Of a stretch of 64,000 bases of DNA, positions 1 to 9,134 are shown in pieces; position 1 is the first letter of the stretch, and every line of letters begins with the position of its first letter. Source of the DNA: JAFGHJ01 sp964418485. Its GTDB lineage: Bacteria; Hydrothermota; UBA3072. The notes under the pieces were generated by a model. The model saw nothing but the letters and a program-made list of their open reading frames with translations. It was not told the DNA's origin and made no database searches. The stretch spans positions 1-64,000 of the forward strand of contig CAYQMH010000001.1 in assembly GCA_964418485.1 (NCBI GenBank). The letters run 5' to 3'. The position numbers and the translations under genes are program-made.

Positions 1-434
1 TCGGTTTTTCCTCCGGAAAATAATAGGGGATAATGGGGGGTTTTGGCACAGCCTCCGCGGTTAGCGGATAGCGTAGTATCTTTGTGTGTTCTGTGTCTTT
101 TTGTGATATAATTTTTGTTTTTTTGATTTCGGATTCAACGCCCAAATCTTAACAATTGGAGCAAAGTATATGGGAAAAATAGTTGACAAAGCCGTAAGAA
201 ATTATTAAAATTAATATTTGATATAGTAGTAAAAAGCAAGAAGAAGGTGTTTTGAAGTGAGGATAAGAAAGAGAAAAGGATTAGAAAGAACTTCAGAGAG
301 TATGAAAATGATGTTGCTTATACTGATGTGAAGGTCCTTGGAAGATTTGGTCCCATGGGTGCAGTAGAAAATGATGCCCGTTACCCAGCCATTATGCTCG
401 TTTGAGAGGGTTTGCCTGAGGAAAGGAGATTAAC
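1..434. other. Intergenic region upstream of the histidine kinase
   Basis: No convincing gene is visible. Around 79-115 there is a copy of the periodic tttgtgt/tctgtgtc intergenic repeat described elsewhere in this window. A frame lacking a stop runs from 256 to 405 and would encode about 49 residues. It has no ATG before 355 and no ribosome binding site, so it is either chance or the eroded tail of a lost gene. A possible promoter lies at 183-211. The last bases carry the ribosome binding site of the kinase (gaaaggag). Confidence 0.5.
183..211 (+). promoter_or_regulatory. Possible sigma70 promoter upstream of the histidine kinase
   Basis: A perfect -35 TTGACA at 183-188 is followed after 17 bp by TAAAAT at 206-211. 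It is 224 bp from the kinase start, so it may instead serve the eroded frame between 256 and 405. Confidence 0.35.
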
Positions 435-2894
435 ATGAAAATTCTGTGCATTGACGATGATATAATCGATAGAAAGACAGTCCAGCGTCAATTAGAGCAA
501 AGATTCGGGGATGAATTGAACTTCGAAACAGCTGCCTCAGCCGATGAAGCCTTTGAAAAACTCGAGAAGGATGATAATTTTGACATAATCTTTCTAGACT
601 ATATGCTGGGAGATACTACGGGACTTGAGTTTTTAAATAAGTTGAATAATAAAGGGATAGATTCTCCGGTAATATTATTAACAGGGCTTGGTGACGAAGA
701 AGTTGCGGTTGAAGCCTTAAAGCTTGGAGTTTATGATTATTTTACCAAAGACCAGCTCAAGAGCGAGAGGATATTCCAAAGCATAATCAACATTACCGAG
801 CGCAGGAAGGCGGAAGAAAAGATAAAATTTGAAAGAAAAAGACTTCAGAATATTATGGATAGTATGATTGACGGAATTACTATTACTGATATGGAAGGAA
901 GGATAACTTCAGTGAACAATGCAGTGCTGAAGCAACTTGGTTACGAAGAGGATGAGTTGATTGGTAAGAATCTGGGAGAGGTTTTCCTCGAAGAGGAAGA
1001 CGCCCCGAGGTTCAAAGAGATTATTGAAATGTTAGCTTCAGGGCAGATGGTAAAAGCCCAGGAATTTAGGGCGAAAAGGAAGGATAAAACATACTTTCAT
1101 GTAAGTGTCAATTTATCTGTTTTAAGTGATCCAATGGGACAAACCGAAGAAATAGTTGCTGTACATAGAGATATTACCGAAAGAAAAAAGAGAGAAGAAG
1201 CCCTTAAGAAAGCAAAGAAAGAGGCTGAAATAGCCAACAGGACAAAAAGTGAGTTTCTTGCTACAATGAGTCATGAGATAAGAACTCCAATGAACGCGAT
1301 AATCGGTATGGCGGAACTGCTCGCCGAGACGGAATTAGATAAAAGCCAGAGAAGTTATGTTGAGGTATCTCGGAATGCTGGAGAAAATCTACTTGGTGTT
1401 ATAAACGATATTCTGGACCTTTCAAAAGTAGAGGTAGGAGAGATTAAACTTGAAAAAGTTGGATTCGATATTGTTGAAGTTGTGGAAAAGACCTGTGATA
1501 TTATGGCGTTTCGAGCGCATAAGAAAGAGATAGAACTCTCCGAGCATATAAATACTGAGATACCGGTAGATCTCATTGGAGATCCGTTAAGACTCAGGCA
1601 GATTTTAGTAAATCTAACCGGGAATGCTATAAAATTTACTGATAAAGGAGAAGTAAATTTAGATGTTAACTTTGCAAGTAAAGAAGAAGCAGAAATTTTT
1701 AAGAAGGGAAATGGAAGAAAAAATATTCGTTTGCTCTTTTCTATCAGGGATACTGGAATCGGTATTCCGAAAAATAAGAAAAAGACTATCTTTGAATCCT
1801 TTACTCAGGCTGATTCTTCAATCACCCGTGAATATGGAGGAACCGGTCTCGGACTTACCATATGTAAGCGTCTCATTGAGTTGATGAGAGGAAATATCTG
1901 GGTCGAAAGTCAGGTGGGTAAAGGCAGTACTTTTTACTTTACCGCGGAGTTCGGTATCGGAGAGAAGGCTTCAAAATATATTGAATCTGAGGAAATTGAG
2001 GAATTAGAGATAGCGGGTTTGAAAACTCTGGTGGTGGATGATACTGCAGCGAACAGGTTGATATTGAGAGAGATTCTTACCCGTTGGGGAGCTAAAGTTG
2101 TAGAAGCGGAAAATGGTAAGGAGGCACTCGCCAGATTCAGAGCTTCCTATAGAAAAAGTGCACCTTTTGAACTCATCCTGCTTGACTGCAGAATGCCTGA
2201 AATGGGAGGATTTAGGGTTATGGAAAAAATTAATGAAGAGTTCCCTAAAGGTTGTGTTGCAGTTATGATGCTAACCTCAGATAATAGAGCTGGTGATTTC
2301 TCCATGATTGAGGAATTGGGTATTGGAGCTTATTTTGTTAAACCTGTAAAAAAAGATGCTCTGAAGAAAGCAATTATAGATACACTGAAAAAGGATAGAG
2401 AGGGATATAAGGAACAGGTTAAAAGGAAAAGAGAAAAAGAAAAAAATAAAGATAAAGAAAAGGATAAAGAAAAAGATAAATATAAATATAAATATAAAGA
2501 TAAATATAAAGATAAAAGACTATCTCCTTTAAAAATACTTCTTGTCGAGGACAACACAGATAATGTTCTTCTCATACGGGCGTATCTTAAGAAGACTCCC
2601 TATGAGTTGGATATAGCGGAAAACGGAAAGGTTGCAATAGATAAGTTAAAAACGGGGAATTATGACCTTGTTTTTATGGATATGCAGATGCCTGTTATGG
2701 ATGGATTTACCGCTGTGGAGAAAATAAGAGAATGGGAAAAGAAAGAAGGGAAGGAAAGAACGGCGATCGTTGCTCTTACTGCCTATGCAATGAAGGAAGA
2801 AGTAAAAAAGATACTTAAGGCCGGATGTGATGCGCACCTCGGTAAGCCAATAAGGAAGAAGGAATTAATAGAAATGATTAAAACATATGAATAA
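435..2894 (+). CDS. Hybrid sensor histidine kinase, REC-PAS-HisKA-HATPase-REC-REC
   Basis: This is an 819-residue soluble signalling kinase with no membrane segment, so it should act in the cytoplasm. An N-terminal receiver (about 1-120) has its phospho-acceptor at Asp55 in IFLDYMLG. A PAS sensor follows (about 135-250, ending in the DITERKK motif). The HisKA box MSHEIRTPMN places the phosphorylated His at 280. The HATPase domain shows the N box around Asn397, DTGIGIP at 439-445 and the GGTGLGL lid near 469. Two more receivers follow, with Asp584 (LLDCRMPEMGG) and Asp749 (MDMQMPVMDG). A Lys-rich linker (about 657-696) separates the last two receivers. The ATG follows gaaaggag by a good distance. 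A leading receiver suggests that this kinase is itself the target of an upstream kinase. No output protein is adjacent. The domain assignment is firm; the signal is unknown. Confidence 0.93.
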   Translation: MKILCIDDDIIDRKTVQRQLEQRFGDELNFETAASADEAFEKLEKDDNFDIIFLDYMLGDTTGLEFLNKLNNKGIDSPVILLTGLGDEEVAVEALKLGVYDYFTKDQLKSERIFQSIINITERRKAEEKIKFERKRLQNIMDSMIDGITITDMEGRITSVNNAVLKQLGYEEDELIGKNLGEVFLEEEDAPRFKEIIEMLASGQMVKAQEFRAKRKDKTYFHVSVNLSVLSDPMGQTEEIVAVHRDITERKKREEALKKAKKEAEIANRTKSEFLATMSHEIRTPMNAIIGMAELLAETELDKSQRSYVEVSRNAGENLLGVINDILDLSKVEVGEIKLEKVGFDIVEVVEKTCDIMAFRAHKKEIELSEHINTEIPVDLIGDPLRLRQILVNLTGNAIKFTDKGEVNLDVNFASKEEAEIFKKGNGRKNIRLLFSIRDTGIGIPKNKKKTIFESFTQADSSITREYGGTGLGLTICKRLIELMRGNIWVESQVGKGSTFYFTAEFGIGEKASKYIESEEIEELEIAGLKTLVVDDTAANRLILREILTRWGAKVVEAENGKEALARFRASYRKSAPFELILLDCRMPEMGGFRVMEKINEEFPKGCVAVMMLTSDNRAGDFSMIEELGIGAYFVKPVKKDALKKAIIDTLKKDREGYKEQVKRKREKEKNKDKEKDKEKDKYKYKYKDKYKDKRLSPLKILLVEDNTDNVLLIRAYLKKTPYELDIAENGKVAIDKLKTGNYDLVFMDMQMPVMDGFTAVEKIREWEKKEGKERTAIVALTAYAMKEEVKKILKAGCDAHLGKPIRKKELIEMIKTYE

Positions 2895-3261
2895 TTTGCT
2901 TAAAGTTCCGTATTACGAGTTTTATGCTCGTAGGTTCTTTGGATTAGTTAAAAAAAGTCACTGACCGCTTACCGCCGACGGCTTACGGCAGAAAAAACAG
3001 TTCCACATGTAGTGCATGTGGTTAATTAAAATCTAAGGTACAGGGATTTTAGAGTTCAAGGTTCCGAGTAAAAAAAATTTGTGCTATTTGTGTGATTTGT
3101 TGTTTCTCTTTGTTTTTGGGTTGGGGGAGGTAAGCAAAATAAATATCATTTGTTGTTTTCTCTGTGTTTTTCGTTTCTCTTTATCCTCTGTAGAAAATTT
3201 ATTATTTTTTTGAAACAATTTTCCTCTCCGCAGCGTCAAACATGATAAAAGGAGGAGAAAA
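2895..3261. other. Intergenic region with small hairpins and periodic repeats
   Basis: The region between the kinase and the next small genes holds a 6-bp hairpin at 2914-2932, which could be a weak terminator for the kinase. A perfect 7-bp hairpin lies at 3003-3021 (ccacatg/catgtgg). A GC-rich stretch near 2963-2992 repeats gcttac/ggcttac. Between 3075 and 3190 lie copies of the periodic attTGTgtgattTGTtg and tctctgtgttt repeats. No longer reading frame is supported. Confidence 0.5.
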
Positions 3262-3378
3262 ATGATAAAATTTAAATTTCAATATAGATTCAAACACTTA
3301 AGAGAGACATTTTACCCGTCGAGCGATTTAGGTAATTATGATGTTTATAACCCTGAAACCTTATTCTTTAATGAATAA
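3262..3378 (+). CDS. Small hypothetical protein (38 aa)
   Basis: A short frame starts with ATG at 3262 immediately after a strong ribosome binding site (aaaaggaggagaaa). It ends with TAA at 3376-3378, only 11 bp before the next gene. The product would be a 38-residue soluble, aromatic-rich peptide (seven Phe, three Tyr) with no membrane segment or Cys. I do not recognise it. The strong ribosome binding site and the tight spacing to the following membrane protein are the only support. It could be a real small protein or a leader peptide. Confidence 0.4.
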   Translation: MIKFKFQYRFKHLRETFYPSSDLGNYDVYNPETLFFNE

Positions 3379-3389
3379 AAGGAGGTCTT

Positions 3390-3752
3390 ATGGAACCTGA
3401 AATAATGATATTTATTGTACCGATCGTTGCTCTTCTTATTCCAATCTTTGGCTTATACTTTCACTACAAAGAGGAACAGCAAAGAAGGAAAGAAAGAATG
3501 ATAGCTATAGAAAAAGGAGTAGAACTTCCACCCGAACCAGTACCTCAACCTCCGAAACCGCTTGATTACTTGAGAAAGGGATTGGTTTTTCTTGCAGTCG
3601 GGCTTGGCCTTATGCTTGGAGTGTGGTTATCCTCTAACAAAGGAGTCCCAGGTATACTATTACAATTCTTTACAATAGGCGGCTTCGTTTTGATCTTTAT
3701 AGGAATAGCCCTTGTAATTTTCTACAAAATCCAGAGCAGATCGGAAAAGTAA
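3390..3752 (+). CDS. Small membrane protein (DUF6249-like)
   Basis: This 120-residue protein has one hydrophobic segment at the N-terminus (about 5-25). A charged stretch follows (KEEQQRRKERMIAIEKG), then a Pro-rich linker and two further membrane segments (about 65-82 and 90-110). The order of TM, an Arg/Glu-rich segment with MIAIEKGVELPP, and two TMs is what I associate with the DUF6249 family of unknown function. It starts with ATG after aaaaggagg and may be co-transcribed with the 38-codon frame just upstream. A strong hairpin terminator follows. The membrane location is well supported; no function is assigned. Confidence 0.7.
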   Translation: MEPEIMIFIVPIVALLIPIFGLYFHYKEEQQRRKERMIAIEKGVELPPEPVPQPPKPLDYLRKGLVFLAVGLGLMLGVWLSSNKGVPGILLQFFTIGGFVLIFIGIALVIFYKIQSRSEK

Positions 3753-3771
3753 ATTACACCTACCTTTGAAT

Positions 3772-3803
3772 AAAAGAGGAGCAGTTTTAACTGCTCCTCT
3801 TTT
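3772..3803. terminator. Bidirectional intrinsic terminator
   Basis: Perfect 15-bp inverted repeat: 3772-3786 pairs with 3789-3803. The stem core is GAGGAGCAG/CTGCTCCTC, flanked by A-run and T-run. It lies between two convergent genes (the small membrane protein and the OFA-type transporter) and can serve both. Confidence 0.9.
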
Positions 3804-3827
3804 ATATTTTATGTATTGAAAAAACTC

Positions 3828-5057
3828 TTAAGTTCGCTTTAAACCCGGTGGTCTGCTAATAATCGCGATTACCGCGCCTAACAGACAAAGTATGCCTGTT
3901 ACAGTAAAAGCCATCGAGTAACTCTTTGTTATTTCGAGAACCCTCGGTGCAAAAAGTGTACCGAGCAGTCCGCCTACACCATAGGCTGTAAATACTAACC
4001 CATAATTTATGCCGATATTCTTTGTGCCGTAGAAATCAGCTGTAATCGCCGGGAATATAGCCAGGTAACCACCGAAACATAAACCTACTATGTATATACC
4101 TATCCAGTAGTAAATAGGAAATACTGCAATGGTATTGTATAGAAGTATTGCAACTCCATTTATAAGTAGCATAAGAAAAAGTGTTTTCTTTCTCCCCAGC
4201 ATATCGGACAGGCGACCCCAGAATATTCTTCCTATTGCATTGAAAATTGCGAGTGTGCCAACTGCAATAGCTGCAACTTTCGGCGTTAACCCGACAAGCT
4301 CCTGACCTATAGGTGAAGTCTGTGCTATTATCATAAGCCCTGCAAGACAACCGACAAAATATATTATCCAGACAAGATAGAACGACAGAGAAGAAAGCAT
4401 CTCGCCGGGTCCAAAATCCTGCCTGGTCATTTGTGTCTTTTCGGGTGGAGTCCAACCCTCCGGCTTCCAGCCCGAAGGCGGATTCCTCAATATCTGTGAG
4501 CTAATTACGATCACACACAGAAAACCTATTCCTAAAATTGCAAGCGTTGTAAAGACTCCAACTCCATCTATAAGGGTACGGGCTACAGGTGCCACTATAA
4601 GAGCGCCGGCTCCAAAGCCGGCCACACTGAGACCCGTTATCAAACCTCTTTTATCTGGAAACCACTTGATTCCGGTCGCAACAGGGCATACGTAGGTGAA
4701 CCCGATTCCCAGTCCCGATATTACTCCATATCCTATTGTAAGCCAAATGAACGACTTCGAAAAGGCAGCTATTAGCATACCTGCGCCTAGAACAATTCCA
4801 CCAACCGTAGCGACAAGTTTAGGGCCTGCTTTATCCTGCCACCTTCCTCCAATTATTGTAGCAATAGCAAAGAATATTAAAACCAATGAAAAGGGAAGTG
4901 TAGCCTGACTCGGAGTCAACCCGAGTCCACCATCCGAAATCGCTTGCTGCAAAGGTATACGAAATACGCTCCATGCGTAAATCGCACCAAGGCACAGCTG
5001 GATGAGAATTGCTCCTATTACTATCAACCATCGATTAAAAACTTTATCTTCCGCCAC
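3828..5057 (-). CDS. MFS transporter, oxalate/formate antiporter (OFA) family
   Basis: This is a 409-residue inner-membrane carrier with twelve predicted hydrophobic segments. The N-terminal motif WLIVIGAILIQLCLGAIYAWSV is shortened here to its recognisable core LCLGAIYAWSVF, typical of OFA-family carriers. A central cytoplasmic loop separates the two six-helix halves, with the MFS loop signature GRLSDMLGRKK after the second half begins. The start is GTG, chosen because aaaggagg lies just upstream. It is 30 bp downstream of acsA on the same strand, so the pair is probably one operon. That context suggests uptake of acetate or another short monocarboxylate rather than oxalate (inference). The family is firm; the substrate is not known. 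Confidence 0.85.
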   Translation of the reverse strand: MAEDKVFNRWLIVIGAILIQLCLGAIYAWSVFRIPLQQAISDGGLGLTPSQATLPFSLVLIFFAIATIIGGRWQDKAGPKLVATVGGIVLGAGMLIAAFSKSFIWLTIGYGVISGLGIGFTYVCPVATGIKWFPDKRGLITGLSVAGFGAGALIVAPVARTLIDGVGVFTTLAILGIGFLCVIVISSQILRNPPSGWKPEGWTPPEKTQMTRQDFGPGEMLSSLSFYLVWIIYFVGCLAGLMIIAQTSPIGQELVGLTPKVAAIAVGTLAIFNAIGRIFWGRLSDMLGRKKTLFLMLLINGVAILLYNTIAVFPIYYWIGIYIVGLCFGGYLAIFPAITADFYGTKNIGINYGLVFTAYGVGGLLGTLFAPRVLEITKSYSMAFTVTGILCLLGAVIAIISRPPGLKRT

Positions 5058-5087
5058 TGGGGACCTCCTTTTTAGTTCTCATACCCT

Positions 5088-7052
5088 TTAAACAGCACTG
5101 CCTATTCCGTCCACTGCTTCAGGATTTGCAAGTGTAGAAATATCTCCTACATTTTCTCCTATTGCCTTGGCTCTTATTATCCTGCGCATTATCTTGCCTG
5201 AACGGGTCTTGGGAACGTCGTTGACAAAGCCTATCTCATCAGGTCTTGCAATCTTCCCTATTTCTTTGCCGACATGTTCTCTCAGTTGCTCTCTCAACTC
5301 ATCAGTCGCTTCTACGCCTCTCTTTAAAACCACAAACGCAGTTATTGATTCGCCTTTCAATTCGTGCGGTTTTCCGATGACAGCTGCTTCTGCGACTTTC
5401 GGATGACTTACTAAAGCAGATTCAACTTCTGAGTTGCCAATTCTATGTCCGGCAACATTAAGAACATCGTCCGCTCTTCCCTGGACCCAGAAATATCCGT
5501 CTTCGTCTTTCCTGGATACGTCACCGGCTAAATAAGTATCAGGATACTTACTCCAGTAGACACTTTCATATCTTTCAGGATCTTTGTAAAGACCTCTTAA
5601 CATTCCTGGCCAAGGTTTGAGTATAACCAGACTTCCGCCGGCATTTGTAATGGATTCGCCATTCTCATTATATACATCTGCGGCGATTCCCGGCAAAGGC
5701 TTTGTAGCCGAACCGGGTTTAAGCGGAGTAATAGGTAGTGGCGAAATCAAAAAATGCCCCGTTTCCGTTTGCCACCATGTATCCATTATGGGACATTTCT
5801 CTCTTCCAATGTACTTATGGTACCATATCCAGGCTTCCGGGTTAATCGGCTCTCCAACCGAACCCAGAAGGCGCAACGACTCAAGATTGCACTTCTGTGG
5901 ATGTTCTTCTCCTAATTTCATATGTGCTCTTATCGCAGTGGGTGATGTGTAAAGAACTGTTACTTTGTGTTTTTCTATCATCGACCACCAACGCTCAGGT
6001 TCCGGGAATGCCGGTGCTCCTTCATATATAATTGAAGTTGTTCCGAGAATTAGCGGGGCGTAAACAATATAACTATGTCCTGTTACCCATCCTATGTCTG
6101 CCGCGCACCACCAGATATCATCTTCTTTTAAATCGAATACCCATTTTAGTGTTTGTGCTGTGCCAACTGCATAACCTCCATGGGCATGTTGTATTCCCTT
6201 TGGTTTTCCAGTTGTACCGGAGGTATATAAAATGTACAGGATGTCATTTGCATCCATTTTCTCCGTTTCACACTCCGATGGCTGGTCTTTTGTGATTTCA
6301 TGCCACCAAAGATCTTTTCCTTTATTCCAGGGAACGTCATCCCCTGTTCTTTTATAGACGATAAGGTGTTCGACTGAAGGAGATGCGTTTACAGCTTCGT
6401 CAGCCTGTTTTTTCAAAGGGACTTTTTTCCCGCGTCTATAGAAATAATCACAGGTTATAGCAACTTTTGCCTCACAGTCATTAAGCCTGTCGCTGAATGC
6501 CACGGAACTGAAACCTGAGAAAACGACAGAATGTATTGCGCCAATCTTTGCGCATGCAAGCATCGCTATTGACAGTTCAACATGCATTGGCAAATAGATT
6601 CCCACTCTGTCTCCCTTTTTTACACCTAAACTCTTAAGGGCGTTGGCGAGTTTGTTGACCTCAGTATAGAGTTCTCCATAGGTCCATTTTTTTACGTCGC
6701 CCGGTTCACCTTCAAAGATATAGGCAACCTTGTCTTTCCTTTCTGTTTTTACGTGTTTATCGAGAGCGTCGTGAACGATGTTATATTCTGCTCCCTCAAA
6801 CCACTTGACGTATGGAGGGTCCCAGTCGAGAACTTTGTCATAGGGCTTATACCATTCTACCAACTCCTTTGCCATTTCTCCCCAAAACCATTCTAAATCT
6901 TGCGATTTTTCCAGCAACTCATCTAAATCTTTTATACCGTGTTCATCCATCCATTTTTTGACATTCGTCTGCTCTACAAACTCCCGGGTGGGTTTAAAAA
7001 CTCTTTTTTCTTCTAACAGAACGCTTATATCTTTTTTAGCTTCGTTACTCAA
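5088..7052 (-). CDS. acsA: Acetyl-coenzyme A synthetase (AMP-forming)
   Basis: AcsA converts acetate, ATP and CoA to acetyl-CoA, AMP and pyrophosphate in the cytoplasm. At 654 residues it has normal length. Visible are the acyl-CoA synthetase N-terminal extension (FWGEMAKELVEWYKPYDKVL), the P-loop YTSGTTGKPKG, the WWQTETGH acetate-pocket motif and YLAGDVSRKDEDGYFWVQGR. The C-terminal PKTRSGKIMRR contains the catalytic, normally acetylatable lysine. The start is TTG preceded by gggagg. A near-perfect promoter lies at 7126-7153. The likely operon partner is the OFA-type transporter, so the unit probably salvages acetate. The enzyme could also accept propionate. Confidence 0.95.
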   Translation of the reverse strand: MSNEAKKDISVLLEEKRVFKPTREFVEQTNVKKWMDEHGIKDLDELLEKSQDLEWFWGEMAKELVEWYKPYDKVLDWDPPYVKWFEGAEYNIVHDALDKHVKTERKDKVAYIFEGEPGDVKKWTYGELYTEVNKLANALKSLGVKKGDRVGIYLPMHVELSIAMLACAKIGAIHSVVFSGFSSVAFSDRLNDCEAKVAITCDYFYRRGKKVPLKKQADEAVNASPSVEHLIVYKRTGDDVPWNKGKDLWWHEITKDQPSECETEKMDANDILYILYTSGTTGKPKGIQHAHGGYAVGTAQTLKWVFDLKEDDIWWCAADIGWVTGHSYIVYAPLILGTTSIIYEGAPAFPEPERWWSMIEKHKVTVLYTSPTAIRAHMKLGEEHPQKCNLESLRLLGSVGEPINPEAWIWYHKYIGREKCPIMDTWWQTETGHFLISPLPITPLKPGSATKPLPGIAADVYNENGESITNAGGSLVILKPWPGMLRGLYKDPERYESVYWSKYPDTYLAGDVSRKDEDGYFWVQGRADDVLNVAGHRIGNSEVESALVSHPKVAEAAVIGKPHELKGESITAFVVLKRGVEATDELREQLREHVGKEIGKIARPDEIGFVNDVPKTRSGKIMRRIIRAKAIGENVGDISTLANPEAVDGIGSAV

Positions 7053-7125
7053 TTTTTCCTCCCTTTAATTTTTGCAATAGTTTGATAAAACTGAAAAACT
7101 TTAATATAAAAACATCCGGTAGCTT

Positions 7126-7153
7126 ATTATATCAGTGATTTAGAATTTGTCAA
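7126..7153 (-). promoter_or_regulatory. sigma70 promoter of acsA
   Basis: On the reverse strand TTGACA (7148-7153) is separated by exactly 16 bp from TATAAT (7126-7131), a consensus match in both boxes. It lies 74 bp from the acsA TTG start. Confidence 0.8.
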
Positions 7154-7546
7154 TGCCGTATGACTTACGTTTAATCTTGTTTTAATATAAAATATAGTGT
7201 TATAAAAAACTATTTTATTTTCTCCTGCGAATTTGTAAATCAAATATTAAAATTAAAAAAGCAAAATGTAGATTCTTCGAATCCAAGTTGAATTGTTGAA
7301 TGGTTGAATTGTAGAAAACCTAAAAACGTTGTTTGCTTTGTGTGAGATTTCTTTTTGGGAGGGAGATTTAGGCTAAAAATTTCTATTTTTCTATTTTCCC
7401 ATTTTTCAATTTTTCTAATGTAGTCTTTGTGCTTTTTGTGGTTAATAAAGAGGTTAGAAGTTAGAACAAAACAACAAATAAAAAATCCTTTTAAATCTGC
7501 GTTCATCTGCGTCCAACAGAAAAAGACGCTCATCCTGATGCGGGGA
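7154..7546. repeat. Intergenic region made of dispersed repeats
   Basis: No real gene is seen. The region contains an AT-rich repeat copy around 7239-7272 (aaatcaaatattaaaa then gcaaaat). It also contains periodic repeats: ctttgtgctttttgtgg near 7427-7443, and aaatctgcgttcatctgcgt near 7493-7512. The 97-residue reverse frame across this DNA (7240-7533) is only a translation of the repeats. Confidence 0.7.
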
Positions 7547-7574
7547 TTGACTTTTGTCTTTCCTTATATAGAAT
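7547..7574 (+). promoter_or_regulatory. Probable promoter of the fabH-porGDAB operon
   Basis: TTGACT (7547-7552), a 16-bp spacer and TAGAAT (7569-7574) lie 20 bp before the fabH start codon at 7595. The leader is short. Confidence 0.6.
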
Positions 7575-7594
7575 AGATAAAAGGAGACTGTCTG

Positions 7595-8578
7595 ATGTTT
7601 GATATCAAAATTACCGGGACAGGATCTTATCTACCCGAGAAAATTTTAACGAATTCAGATTTAGAAAAAATAGTAGACACCTCTGATGAATGGATTACAA
7701 CAAGGACCGGTATAAAAGAAAGACATATCGCAAGAGAAGATGAGGCGACTTCGGACTTAGCTGCTAAAGCAGCTAAGGAGGCTCTTGATATGGCAGGGGT
7801 TCAAGCTAAAGAGATAGATGCGATAATAATTGCGACTATTACTCCTGATACTTTTTTCCCCGCAACTGCCTGCTGGGTTCAAAAAAAACTTGGCGTTAAA
7901 CCCACAGTGCCTGCTTTCGATATAAGCGCTGCCTGTTCCGGATATCTTTATGGTCTTATTCAAAGTTCAAGTTTGATAGAAACAGGTGTCGTAAAGAAGG
8001 TACTGTTATGTGCCAGTGAAACGCTTTCAAAAATTACAAACTGGAACGACCGTTCTACCTGTGTTCTCTTCGGTGACGGAGCCGGGTGTTCGGTAATCGA
8101 AAAGTCAGATGGAACTTCCGGTTTGCTTTCCTATGTCTGGGGTGCTGATGGAAAGCTCGGAAAGCTTTTAATACAGGAAGCAGGGGGTTCGCGTATGCCT
8201 GCAAGTAAAGAAACTGTGGAGCAAAACCTTCATACTGTATCGATGCAGGGCAACGAGGTTTATAAACATGCTGTTACAAAAATGAAAAAGGCGGCTATCG
8301 AATCTCTGAAAAAAGCTAATTTAAAGGGGGAAGATGTAGACGTTTACGTACCTCATCAAGCGAATATCAGAATTATCGAGGCCACGATAAAGAGAGTGGG
8401 TATTCCTATTGATAAAACAGTTGTAACTATTGATAGGACGGGAAATATGTCTGCTGCTACTATTCCTGTTGGGATAGATTGGGCGGTAAGGGACGGCAGG
8501 TTGAAAAGAGGAAATATTCTTCTTTCGACTGCTTTTGGTGGTGGTTTCACCTGGGGAGCTGCAGCCCTAAGGTGGTGA
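7595..8578 (+). CDS. fabH: Beta-ketoacyl-ACP synthase III
   Basis: FabH condenses an acyl-CoA primer with malonyl-ACP to start fatty acid synthesis. The 327-residue protein has the full catalytic triad: Cys114 in DISAACSGYLYG, His254 in VPHQANIRI and Asn284 in RTGNMSAATIP. The C-terminal GGGFTWGAAAL is typical. The start is ATG with aaaaggag upstream. It is the first gene of an apparent operon with the four por genes, 4 bp before porG. That is unusual company, since fabH normally sits with plsX, fabD or acpP. A POR/VOR-type enzyme makes the acyl-CoA that FabH uses as primer, so the pairing may supply acetyl- or branched-chain primers (inference). Confidence 0.93.
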   Translation: MFDIKITGTGSYLPEKILTNSDLEKIVDTSDEWITTRTGIKERHIAREDEATSDLAAKAAKEALDMAGVQAKEIDAIIIATITPDTFFPATACWVQKKLGVKPTVPAFDISAACSGYLYGLIQSSSLIETGVVKKVLLCASETLSKITNWNDRSTCVLFGDGAGCSVIEKSDGTSGLLSYVWGADGKLGKLLIQEAGGSRMPASKETVEQNLHTVSMQGNEVYKHAVTKMKKAAIESLKKANLKGEDVDVYVPHQANIRIIEATIKRVGIPIDKTVVTIDRTGNMSAATIPVGIDWAVRDGRLKRGNILLSTAFGGGFTWGAAALRW

Positions 8579-8582
8579 TTCT

Positions 8583-9131
8583 TTGATAGAGTTAAGGCTT
8601 CACGGCAGAGGAGGACAGGGGACTGTTGTTGCTGCTAAAATACTTGCCGAGGCTTTATCCGCTGAGGGTAAATTTGTTCAAGCTTTCCCGGAATACGGAG
8701 TAGAAAGAAGAGGTGCTCCTGTTAGAGCTTTCCTCCGAATTGACGATGATACTGTATATGAGCGATCCAAGATATACGAGCCTGATCATATAATCGTTCT
8801 CGACCCTGCCCTTATAGGAGTTGTTGAACTTACAGATGGATTAAAAAAAGACGGCTGGATAATCGTGAATACCACACGCGAACCAGAAGATTTGGGTTTC
8901 GAAAGCAAATTTCAGGTTGCCGTAGTTGGGGCAAAAGAAATTGCACTTAAATATCATTTAGGAACCGAGTCATCTCCTATTGTGAACACGGCTATACTTG
9001 GCGGAGTTATAAAAATTTTAAAACTGTGTAGTTTAGAGTCTCTCCTTGCTGCTGTCGGAAAGGCGGTTCCACGCAAAAAAGAAGAAAATGTAAGAGCGGC
9101 TGAGGAATCATATAAAAAAACAAGGGTTTGA
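8583..9131 (+). CDS. porG: 2-oxoacid:ferredoxin oxidoreductase (POR type), gamma subunit
   Basis: This 182-residue protein is the gamma subunit, which helps bind CoA in pyruvate-type oxidoreductases. It opens with the family signature LRLHGRGGQGTVVAAKILAEA and carries FPEYGVERRGAPVRAFLRI. The start is TTG at 8583, 4 bp after fabH. It is followed by delta, alpha and beta genes in the classic order. The enzyme oxidatively decarboxylates a 2-oxoacid to acyl-CoA and CO2 with ferredoxin as acceptor. Pyruvate is the likeliest substrate, but 2-oxoisovalerate cannot be excluded from sequence alone. Confidence 0.9.
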   Translation: MIELRLHGRGGQGTVVAAKILAEALSAEGKFVQAFPEYGVERRGAPVRAFLRIDDDTVYERSKIYEPDHIIVLDPALIGVVELTDGLKKDGWIIVNTTREPEDLGFESKFQVAVVGAKEIALKYHLGTESSPIVNTAILGGVIKILKLCSLESLLAAVGKAVPRKKEENVRAAEESYKKTRV

Positions 9132-9134
9132 AAA

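Noticed and set aside
256..405. Open frame of about 49 codons before the kinase gene
   Set aside because: No start with a ribosome binding site and no recognisable family; kept only as a possible eroded remnant.
2330..2575. Leu/Ser-rich reverse-strand frame
   Set aside because: It is the antisense of the Lys-rich linker in the histidine kinase.
7240..7533. 97-residue reverse-strand frame with TQMNADLKG-like sequence
   Set aside because: It is a translation of the periodic intergenic repeats, has no ribosome binding site and resembles the many spurious proteins produced by this repeat type.
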